Below are positions 56,352 to 64,000 of a stretch of DNA of 64,000 nucleotides, piece after piece; within the stretch, counting starts at the first letter, position 1, and each line of letters begins with the position of its first letter. The notes under the pieces were generated by a model. The model was not told the DNA's origin. It ran no database searches and saw only the letters and a list, made by a program, of their open reading frames with translations. Source of the stretch: Pseudomonas svalbardensis (lineage in GTDB: Bacteria > Pseudomonadota > Gammaproteobacteria > Pseudomonadales > Pseudomonadaceae). The translations under genes and the position numbers were made by a program. The DNA is taken from the NCBI RefSeq assembly GCF_030053115.1, contig NZ_CP125619.1:373001-437000 (forward strand), given 5' to 3'.

Positions 56352-56582
56352 ATGAAAGCCGATATCCATCCAGCGTACGAAACCATCGAAGTAACTTGCA
56401 GCTGCGGCAACAAGTTCGAAACTCGTTCGAACCTGTGCAAGCCACTGGGTACTGACGTATGCAACGAGTGCCACCCGTTCTACACCGGTAAGCAGAAGAC
56501 TCTGGATACTGGCGGCCGTGTACAGCGCTTCGCAGACCGTTTCGGTGCTTTCGGCAAGAAAGCTCCTGCTGCTGCAGAGTAA
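56352..56582 (+). CDS. rpmE: Large subunit ribosomal protein bL31, zinc-binding form
   Basis: The 76-residue protein has the zinc ligands CSCGNKF (Cys16, Cys18) and [13 protein letters not shown] (Cys37, Cys40), so it is the C+ form that ties zinc to the ribosome. The tail [20 protein letters not shown] is slightly longer than in E. coli. GAGGA precedes the ATG. The nuclease gene begins within 33 bases of the stop. Confidence 0.97.
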   Translation: MKADIHPAYETIEVTCSCGNKFETRSNLCKPLGTDVCNECHPFYTGKQKTLDTGGRVQRFADRFGAFGKKAPAAAE

Positions 56583-56588
56583 GGTTGC

Positions 56589-56605
56589 AAAGCCCCATGG
56601 GCTTT
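56589..56605 (+). other. Small hairpin between rpmE and the nuclease gene
   Basis: AAAGCCCCATGGGCTTT is a perfect stem of seven pairs with a CAT loop. The possible ATG at 56597 falls in the loop. It precedes the terminator hairpin at 56618. Confidence 0.7.
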
Positions 56606-56614
56606 ACCTTGCTG

Positions 56615-57397
56615 ATGAAAAAGGCGTCCCTCGTGGGCGCCTTTTTTGTGTCTGCGATTTGGTTTTCCGGTGCCCAGGCCTTCTGCCCGGCGCCGAGCGG
56701 GCTGACATCGGTCGCGGTGCAACGGGTAGTGGATGGTGACACGCTGCGCCTGAGCGATGGCCGCAGCGTGCGCATGATCGGTTTGAATACGCCGGAGCTG
56801 GGCAAGAAAGGTCGCTCCGACGAGCCGTTCGCGGTGGCGGCACGCCAACGCCTGGAAGCACTGGTGGCTGCCAGCGACGGACGGGTCGGTTTATTGCCCG
56901 GTAAAGAAAGCCAAGACCATTACGGTCGCACCTTGGCCCATGTCTACAGCGCCGATGGCGCCAACCTTGAAGCGCAGATGCTCGCTGAAGGACTCGGTTT
57001 CCAGGTGGCGGTCGCGCCGAATGTCGATCTGGTCGACTGCCAGCAAGCGGCGGAACACAACGCCCGTCAGGCCGGACTCGGGTTGTGGCGTCAATCCCCT
57101 GTACTGAAAGCGAAGCAGATCAACACTTCCGGTTTCGCTGTGCTCAGCGGTCGTGTGAGCAAGGTTCAGCGCAATCGCGGTGGGGTTTGGATCGAGTTGC
57201 AGGATTCGGTTGTACTGCGCGTTGCGCCCAATTTGCTGGGGCAGTTCGATGTGGCGAATCTCGAGCGGCTGAAGGGCAGGCAGATCGAGGCCCGTGGCTG
57301 GGTGCTGGACCGTTCGCGGCGTGGCGGACTGAAAGAAGGGCAGGCACGCTGGCTTCTGCCATTGACCGACCCAGCGATGCTTCAGATAGCGCAGTGA
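56615..57397 (+). CDS. Secreted thermonuclease-family (SNase-like) nuclease
   Basis: The 260-residue protein starts MKKASLVGAFFVSAIWFSGA, a signal peptide, so it is exported. The SNase domain shows VVDGDTLRLSDGRSVRMIG near residue 30, the NTPELG turn, and DHYGRTLAHVY with the second catalytic arginine. An extra C-terminal OB-like region follows (RVSKVQRNRGGVWIELQDSV). Start choice is uncertain: ATG at 56597 and TTG at 56585 are also in frame. With any of them the rpmE terminator hairpin lies in the first codons. Confidence 0.88.
   Translation: MKKASLVGAFFVSAIWFSGAQAFCPAPSGLTSVAVQRVVDGDTLRLSDGRSVRMIGLNTPELGKKGRSDEPFAVAARQRLEALVAASDGRVGLLPGKESQDHYGRTLAHVYSADGANLEAQMLAEGLGFQVAVAPNVDLVDCQQAAEHNARQAGLGLWRQSPVLKAKQINTSGFAVLSGRVSKVQRNRGGVWIELQDSVVLRVAPNLLGQFDVANLERLKGRQIEARGWVLDRSRRGGLKEGQARWLLPLTDPAMLQIAQ
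56618..56647 (+). terminator. rpmE terminator embedded in the nuclease coding sequence
   Basis: AAAAAGGCG and CGCCTTTTT form a nine-pair stem, extended by CCC/GGG with a bulged T, and six T residues follow. It lies inside codons 2-11 of the nuclease gene if the ATG at 56615 is used. Confidence 0.75.
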
Positions 57398-57578
57398 TAA
57401 AAATTGTAGACATTTTTTATGTCGATTGTGAACAGTATATCCCTTATGTTTCGCGGCTCTTGGTCCAAAGTCGTAGGGCCGGGCGCTTGACAGGGGTGAC
57501 TGGTCAGTCTTGTGGGGACTTTGCGACACGCGTATCCTCGGCGGTCCGTCTGTCCAACAGTAAAAGCGGAATGCCCAC

Positions 57579-58847
57579 ATGTCTGATTTGAAAACTGCCG
57601 CTCTCGAATATCACGCCCATCCTCGTCCAGGGAAGCTGAGTGTCGAGCTCACCAAGGCCACCGCTACCGCCCGCGATCTGTCGCTGGCCTACAGCCCCGG
57701 CGTAGCCGAACCAGTACGCGAAATCGCCCGCGACCCTGAACTCGCCTACAAGTACACCGGCAAGGGCAATCTGGTTGCAGTCATTTCCGATGGCACCGCA
57801 ATTCTCGGCCTGGGTAACCTCGGCCCATTGGCTTCCAAGCCAGTAATGGAAGGTAAAGGCGTGCTGTTCAAGCGCTTCGCCGGCATCGACGTTTTCGACA
57901 TCGAAGTCGACTCCGAAAGCCCGCAAGCCTTCATCGACACCGTCAAGCGTATCTCCATCACCTTCGGTGGCATCAACCTGGAAGACATCAAGGCACCAGA
58001 GTGCTTTGAGATCGAACGCGCTCTGATCGAGCAGTGCGACATTCCGGTATTCCACGATGACCAGCACGGCACCGCGATTGTTACTGCGGCCGGCATGATC
58101 AACGCCCTGGAAATCGCTGGCAAAACCCTCGCTGACGCCAAGATCGTCTGCCTGGGCGCCGGTGCGGCCGCCATCTCCTGCATGAAATTGCTGGTGAGCA
58201 TGGGTGCCAACATCGAAAACATCTTCATGGTTGACCGTACCGGCGTGATCCACTCCGGCCGTGACGACCTGAACCAGTACAAGGCTGTTTTCGCTCACGC
58301 GACTGAAAAACGCACGCTGGCCGACGCCCTGAAAGGCGCGGACGTGTTCGTCGGCCTGTCCGGCCCGAACCTGCTGAGCGCTGAAGGCCTGAAATCCATG
58401 GCGGCCAACCCGATCGTGTTCGCGTGCTCCAACCCGGACCCGGAAATCTCCCCGGAACTGGCTCACGCCACCCGTGACGACGTGATCATGGCGACCGGCC
58501 GTTCGGACTACCCAAACCAGGTCAACAACGTGCTGGGCTTCCCGTTCATCTTCCGTGGCGCCCTGGACGTTCGCGCCAAGCGCATCAACGAAGAAATGAA
58601 AGTGGCTGCGGCCAACGCCCTGCGTGAACTGGCCAAGCTGCCGGTTCCTCAGGACGTGTGCGACGCCTACGGCGGCATCAAACTGGAATTCGGTCGTGAG
58701 TACATCATTCCGAAACCAATGGATGCCCGTTTGATCACCGTGATCTCCGATGCTGTGGCCAAGGCTGCGATCGAGACCGGCGTAGCGACCCTGCCGTATC
58801 CGAAGAACTACCCGCTGAAAAGTGTGGATGACGTGTTCAACGGCTAA
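57579..58847 (+). CDS. maeB: NADP-type malic enzyme, short form
   Basis: The 422-residue enzyme oxidatively decarboxylates malate to pyruvate. It has the conserved tyrosine in DLSLAYSPGVAEPV, the KGNLVAVISDGTAILGLGNL segment, VFHDDQHGTAIV and a Rossmann fold (IVCLGAGAAAISCMKLL). It ends after the malic domain and lacks the phosphotransacetylase extension of long MaeB. Cofactor preference is inferred from family size. It supplies pyruvate and NADPH during growth on C4 acids or glutamate. Confidence 0.93.
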   Translation: MSDLKTAALEYHAHPRPGKLSVELTKATATARDLSLAYSPGVAEPVREIARDPELAYKYTGKGNLVAVISDGTAILGLGNLGPLASKPVMEGKGVLFKRFAGIDVFDIEVDSESPQAFIDTVKRISITFGGINLEDIKAPECFEIERALIEQCDIPVFHDDQHGTAIVTAAGMINALEIAGKTLADAKIVCLGAGAAAISCMKLLVSMGANIENIFMVDRTGVIHSGRDDLNQYKAVFAHATEKRTLADALKGADVFVGLSGPNLLSAEGLKSMAANPIVFACSNPDPEISPELAHATRDDVIMATGRSDYPNQVNNVLGFPFIFRGALDVRAKRINEEMKVAAANALRELAKLPVPQDVCDAYGGIKLEFGREYIIPKPMDARLITVISDAVAKAAIETGVATLPYPKNYPLKSVDDVFNG

Positions 58848-58868
58848 GTCGTTGTAGCGCTTCAACAG

Positions 58869-58901
58869 AAAGCCCCGGCTCTAACAAGTCGGGGCTTTTT
58901 T
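58869..58901 (+). terminator. Rho-independent terminator of the malic enzyme gene
   Basis: AAAGCCCCG and CGGGGCTTT form the stem and seven T residues follow, 22 bases after the stop. Confidence 0.94.
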
Positions 58902-58937
58902 ATGACTTAGCGTTTTGCAGCGGTAGTAATGGCTTCA

Positions 58938-59027
58938 TCGCGAGCAGGCTCACTCCCACATTTGACCGATGTGTACGTGAATCCCGGGTACACCCAAATC
59001 CACTGTGGGAGCGAGCCTGCTCGCGAT
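58938..59027. repeat. REP doublet between maeB and ponA
   Basis: Arms TCGCGAGCAGGCTCACTCCC and TGTGGGAGCGAGCCTGCTCG flank a 49-base spacer. It lies in a convergent gap between two terminators. Confidence 0.92.
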
Positions 59028-59062
59028 GGGGCCATCACAGGCGGTGTAGGGATTGCAGGCAC

Positions 59063-59101
59063 AAAAAAAGCCCCGCTCTTCTTTCAAAGGCGGGGCTTTT
59101 T
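59063..59101 (-). terminator. Rho-independent terminator of ponA, bidirectional
   Basis: The stem AAGCCCCGC/GCGGGGCTT has an A run on one side and a T run on the other, so it can work on both strands. It lies 15 bases downstream of the ponA stop on the minus strand. Confidence 0.92.
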
Positions 59102-59115
59102 GCAGCTTCAGGCGA

Positions 59116-61560
59116 TCAGAACAAATCGATCGGCGCCGCTTCATCCGCAGGCAGTGGGCTACCCGGCGCAGTGCCGTTGCCCAGCTCGTTCGCCGACGGT
59201 GGCGTGTCTTCGGCCTTGAACAGCTCGAAGTAGGCGCCTGGCGTGCCTGGGGTGGCTGCACGGCCGCTGATCGGGTCGACTCGCAGGCTGAGGATGCCTT
59301 CCGGCTCTGCCTGCGTATGAGGCGGCATACCTTTGAGCGCGGCGCCCATGTAGTTCATCCAGATCGGCAGGGCGACGGTACCGCCGAACTCCTTGCGGCC
59401 CAGGCTTTCAGGCTGGTCGAAACCGGTCCAGACAGTGGTCACATAATCGGCGTTGTACCCCGAGAACCAGGCGTCCTTGGACTCGTTGGTGGTACCGGTC
59501 TTGCCCGCAATGTCGCTGCGGCCCAAGGCCAGGGCGCGGCGGCCGGTGCCGAGTTTGATGACGTCCTCGAGCATGCTGTTGAGGATGAAAGTGGTGCGAC
59601 CATCGACGATGCGCTCGGCCACGGCCGGCGTTTGTGGCGCTGGCTGGGCAGTCAGCGCTTCGCCCGGGGTTGCGTTGACGGTGAAGGCGTTGGCGGCGAC
59701 AGGGGCGGCGATGCCGTCGGTGACGACGTTGCCTTTCGGGACGCTCGGCGGGTTGGCGACGAACAGCGTGTCACCATTGCGGCTTTCGATCTTGTCGATG
59801 ATGTAGGGGCTGATCTTGTAGCCGCCGTTGGCGAAAGTGCTCCAGCCGGTGGCGATTTCCATTGGCGTCAGCGTCGCGGTGCCCAGCGCCAGTGACAGGT
59901 TGGGCGGCAGGTCCTGCTTGTTGAAGCCAAAGCGCGTGATGTAATCGATGGTCCTGCCAACGCCCATGGCTTGCACCAACCGGATCGAAACCAGGTTACG
60001 CGACTTGTACAGGCCTTCACGCAAGCGGATCGGGCCGAGGAACGTGTTGGTGTCGTTCTTCGGGCGCCAGACCTTGTCCAGGTATTCGTCGACAAACACG
60101 ATCGGTGCGTCGTTCACCAGGCTGGAGGCGGTGTAGCCGTTATCCAGCGCCGCACTGTAGACGAACGGCTTGAAGCTCGAACCCGGCTGACGCTTGGCCT
60201 GCATGGCGCGGTTGTAGTTGCTCTGTTCGAAGGCGAAGCCGCCGACCAGGGAGCGAATGGCACCGTTCTGCGGATCGAGGGAAACCAGCGCGCCCTGAGC
60301 CTGGGGGATCTGACTGAATTTCAGCGAGTTGTCCGGCTGGCGCTGCACACGAATCAGGTCGCCGACCTGGGCGACGTCCGAAGGCTGTTTCGGGTTGGGG
60401 CCCATGCTGTTGGTGTTCAGGAAGGGGCGCGCCCATTTCATGCTGTCCCAGCCGACATGTTCGTCACCGGTACGGGTCATCACTTGCAGGCCGGTCTTGT
60501 CGACCTGGGTGACGATGGCAGGTTCAAGGCTGCTGATGGTGCGCTGTTTGGTCAGCTCGATTGTCCAGGCCTCGCGAGTCTTGCCCGGCAGGCGCGACTC
60601 CGGTCCGCGATAACCATGACGCTGGTCGTAGGTCATCAACCCTTCGTGGACCGCGGTGTTGGCCATTTCCTGCAGGTTGCTCGGCACCGTGGTGGTGACG
60701 CGGAAACCCTCGGTATAAGCGTCGCTGCCATAACGGCCGACCATTTCGGCGCGGGCCATTTCAGCGATGTACGGCGCATTCACTTCCGGGGTCGGCACGT
60801 GATAACTGGCGTTCAGCGGCTCGTTGATCGCGGTGGTGTAATCGGCTTCGGTGATTTTGCCGAGCTTGTACATGCGCCCAAGGATCCAGTCGCGACGTTC
60901 CTTGCTGCGCGCCGGGTTGGCCAGCGGGTTAAAGCGCGAGGGGGCTTTTGGCAGGCCGGCGATCATCGCCATCTGCGCGAGGCTGACGTCACGAATCGAC
61001 TTGCCGTAGTAAACCTGTGCAGCGGCTTCGATGCCGTAGGCGCGGTTGCCCAGATAGATCTTGTTGACGTACAGCTCAAGAATCTCGTCCTTGGTCAGCT
61101 GCCGTTCAATCTGCAGGGCCAGGAGAATTTCGGTGGTTTTGCGCGAGAAGCTGCGTTCGCTGGTCAGGAAGAAGTTCTTCGCCACCTGCATGGTGATGGT
61201 GCTGCCGCCGGACTGAATGTGTCCGCTTTTTACCAACTGGGTGGCCGCGCGCATCAGGCTGCTGGGGTCGACACCGTAGTGGTTGGCGAAGTTGTCGTCT
61301 TCAGCACTTAGTAACGCATTAATGAAATTGGGGGGAATGTCGGCGAACCGGATCGGTGTGCGGCGCATTTCGCCAAATTCTGCGATCAGCTTGTTGTCGC
61401 TGCTGTAGACCCGCAAAGGAATCTGCAACTGGATGCTTCTCAGCGCCTCCACGGATGGTAAACCCGGACTAAGGTAGAGAAAGGCGCCGCTAAGACCAAG
61501 GAGCAGTCCGCAGAAAACGGCGACGATGGACCAACCGAAAAATTTCAGCAGACGAATCAA
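59116..61560 (-). CDS. ponA: Penicillin-binding protein 1A
   Basis: The 814-residue bifunctional peptidoglycan synthase has an N-terminal membrane helix, a GT51 transglycosylase domain (AEDDNFANHYGVDPSSLMRA near residue 86, and QIERQLTKDEILELYVNKI), an OB-like insert, and a transpeptidase domain with SSFKP near residue 465, SRN near residue 523 and the KTG motif in IAGKTGTTNESKDAW near residue 700. It spans the inner membrane with the active domains in the periplasm. It is divergent from pilM. Confidence 0.97.
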   Translation of the reverse strand: MIRLLKFFGWSIVAVFCGLLLGLSGAFLYLSPGLPSVEALRSIQLQIPLRVYSSDNKLIAEFGEMRRTPIRFADIPPNFINALLSAEDDNFANHYGVDPSSLMRAATQLVKSGHIQSGGSTITMQVAKNFFLTSERSFSRKTTEILLALQIERQLTKDEILELYVNKIYLGNRAYGIEAAAQVYYGKSIRDVSLAQMAMIAGLPKAPSRFNPLANPARSKERRDWILGRMYKLGKITEADYTTAINEPLNASYHVPTPEVNAPYIAEMARAEMVGRYGSDAYTEGFRVTTTVPSNLQEMANTAVHEGLMTYDQRHGYRGPESRLPGKTREAWTIELTKQRTISSLEPAIVTQVDKTGLQVMTRTGDEHVGWDSMKWARPFLNTNSMGPNPKQPSDVAQVGDLIRVQRQPDNSLKFSQIPQAQGALVSLDPQNGAIRSLVGGFAFEQSNYNRAMQAKRQPGSSFKPFVYSAALDNGYTASSLVNDAPIVFVDEYLDKVWRPKNDTNTFLGPIRLREGLYKSRNLVSIRLVQAMGVGRTIDYITRFGFNKQDLPPNLSLALGTATLTPMEIATGWSTFANGGYKISPYIIDKIESRNGDTLFVANPPSVPKGNVVTDGIAAPVAANAFTVNATPGEALTAQPAPQTPAVAERIVDGRTTFILNSMLEDVIKLGTGRRALALGRSDIAGKTGTTNESKDAWFSGYNADYVTTVWTGFDQPESLGRKEFGGTVALPIWMNYMGAALKGMPPHTQAEPEGILSLRVDPISGRAATPGTPGAYFELFKAEDTPPSANELGNGTAPGSPLPADEAAPIDLF

Positions 61561-61748
61561 GGCTTTTGGACATCCAGGGCAAAGAATGAATTAGGCATCA
61601 GGGTTCAGATAAACAGGGAACGACCCGCGCTTGAAGTAAAAACCGGAAAAAAACGCTGGGCATTATAAGCATTTTTCCGTCGGGGGCGTCATTTGCGCTG
61701 CTGTCAAGACGGGTGGTTTGAACGCAACGGATATTACAGAGTCCGTAA

Positions 61749-62839
<1,091 letters not shown>

Positions 62840-62840
<1 letters not shown>

Positions 62841-63406
62841 TGGCACGGATCAATCTTTTACCCTGGCGCGAAGAGCAGCGTGAAGCGCGCCGCAAACGCT
62901 TTTTGCTGGCGTTGGTCGGTGTGATGGTCGGGGTCGTGGGCGCGGTGCTGATCGCGAACCAGGCCATCAGTGGCGCTATCGATCGGCAAGTGGCTCGTAA
63001 CGATTACATCGGCAAACAGATTGCCGTGGTCGACGAGCGGATTCAACAGATCAGCGATTTGAAGGCTCGTCGCCAGCAACTGGTCGAGCGCATGCGCATC
63101 ATTCAGGACCTGCAAGGCAACCGGCCGATCAGCGGGCGTATTTTCGATCAACTGGCGCGGACGCTGCCTGACGGCGTGTATTTCACCGAGGTGAAAATGG
63201 CCGGCAAGTCCTTGTCCATCACCGGAGCGGCGGAGTCCAACAATCGTGTGTCAGACCTGATGCGCAATCTGGATGCGTCCGACTGGTTTGATGCGCCCAG
63301 CCTCACGGAAGTCAAAGCGACGACCGCCGGTCAACTGGTTCAGGCCAACGTCTTTCAGCTGACCGTTCGTCAAACTCAGCCCGCCGCTGCGGAGGGCGCC
63401 AAATGA
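62840..63406 (+). CDS. pilN: Type IV pilus assembly protein PilN
   Basis: The 188-residue bitopic membrane protein begins MARINLLPWREEQREARRKR, the INLLPWR motif that binds PilM, followed by one membrane helix (FLLALVGVMVGVVGAVLIAN, residues 21-40), a coiled-coil segment and a ferredoxin-like periplasmic domain. It pairs with PilO. It overlaps pilO by 4 bases. Confidence 0.96.
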
Positions 63407-64000
63407 GGCTGTCTGACTGGTTCGAAGGCCTGCGCAAGATCGACATCAATGACCTGGACACCAATAACATGGGTTCCTGGCCGCCAGCAATCAAGGCACT
63501 GGCGGGTATCCTGCTCATGATTCTGGTGCTTTCACTGGGCTACAGTTTTTCCATCAGCGATCTTCAGAGCCATCTCGAACTCAAGCGCGAGGAGGAGTCG
63601 ACCCTCAAGGAGCAATTCGCCAACAAAGCCCGCATGGCGGCGAATCTGGAGCTGTATACGCAGCAGATGAAGGAAATGGAGAACTCCTTTGGCGTGCTGC
63701 TGCGGCAATTGCCCAGTGACACCGAAGTGCCCGGTCTGCTGGAAGACATCACTCGCACCGGCCTGGGCAGTGGCCTGGAGTTCGAAGAGATCAAGCTGCT
63801 GCCGGAGAACACGCAGCAGTTCTACATCGAGCTGCCGATCCAGATCACCGTCACCGGTGCCTATCATGACCTGGCCACCTTCGTCAGCGGCGTCGCCGGG
63901 CTGCCACGGATTGTCACCCTGCATGACTTCGACCTTGCGCCGGCCAACCCGGAAGGTGGTCCGAAGTTGCGCATGAGCATCCTCGCCAAGACCTACCGCT
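63403..64000 (+). CDS. pilO: Type IV pilus assembly protein PilO, 3' partial
   Basis: The frame runs off the window after 199 codons, probably close to its end, as PilO is usually just over 200 residues. It starts MRLSDWFEGLRKIDINDLD, then has a membrane helix (IKALAGILLMILVLSLGYSF), a coiled coil (LKREEESTLKEQFANKARMA) and the ferredoxin-like domain. PilO heterodimerises with PilN in the periplasm. pilP and pilQ are expected next. Confidence 0.94.
   Translation, partial: MRLSDWFEGLRKIDINDLDTNNMGSWPPAIKALAGILLMILVLSLGYSFSISDLQSHLELKREEESTLKEQFANKARMAANLELYTQQMKEMENSFGVLLRQLPSDTEVPGLLEDITRTGLGSGLEFEEIKLLPENTQQFYIELPIQITVTGAYHDLATFVSGVAGLPRIVTLHDFDLAPANPEGGPKLRMSILAKTYR

Noticed and set aside
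2411..59027. CRISPR array or insertion-sequence ends for the repeated GGGAGCGAGC motifs
   Set aside because: The copies are dispersed inverted pairs, not regularly spaced direct repeats, and no transposase or cas gene is present.

Overview
The window is chromosomal DNA from a Pseudomonas of the fluorescens group. The evidence is uniformly GC-rich coding DNA, a complete medium-chain-length polyhydroxyalkanoate (PHA) cluster, a hut locus with the fluorescens-type transporter set (HutTu, HutXWV, HutTh), gene order like the P. aeruginosa stretch from fbp/hut to ponA/pilM, and many REP doublets of the type with a GGGAGCGAGC core. No rRNA, tRNA, insertion sequence, phage or CRISPR array was seen. 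Almost everything is core genome.

Layout. 1-7036: the end of a DUF3999 gene, fbp, a DUF924 gene, a PctA-like amino-acid chemoreceptor, two lipoprotein genes (one the lipocalin Blc) and hutF. 7063-21763: histidine catabolism, with hutC and hutD, then hutU-hutTu-hutXWV-hutH1-hutH2-hutTh-hutI-hutG behind a sigma-54 promoter that abuts a HutC operator. Histidine enters by HutTh or HutXWV and urocanate by HutTu. HutH2, HutU, HutI, HutF and HutG then take histidine through urocanate, imidazolonepropionate, formiminoglutamate and formylglutamate to glutamate. HutH1 is an intact paralogue that lacks the cofactor-forming tripeptide. 22018-25404: an orphan choline-type binding protein coupled to an esterase, then pip and dtd. 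25612-30134: opgGH for osmoregulated periplasmic glucans, with a small ORF upstream. 30328-32950: a polar amino-acid ABC transporter. 33104-41138 (minus strand): a helical-bimodular-type chemoreceptor, rsmE, tatCBA, hisE, hisI, ubiB, ubiJ and ubiE. 41294-48297: PHA granule proteins (phaI, phaF) converge with phaC1-phaZ-phaC2-phaD. 48555-56065 (minus strand): a DUF971 gene, hslUV, a SPOR-domain gene, argS and priA. 56352-58847: rpmE, a secreted nuclease and a malic enzyme. 59116-64000: ponA, divergent from pilM-pilN-pilO, the start of the type IV pilus alignment operon, which is cut by the window edge.

The most notable observations are the MIO-less HutH1, the orphan binding-protein/esterase pair, the terminator hairpin of rpmE lying inside the start of the nuclease gene, the low-complexity insert near the C-terminus of OpgG, the extra extracytoplasmic segment in the 31264 ABC permease, and REP doublets lying inside several operons at points where transcript levels may need to differ. 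I did not find a convincing new multi-gene defence or biosynthetic system.
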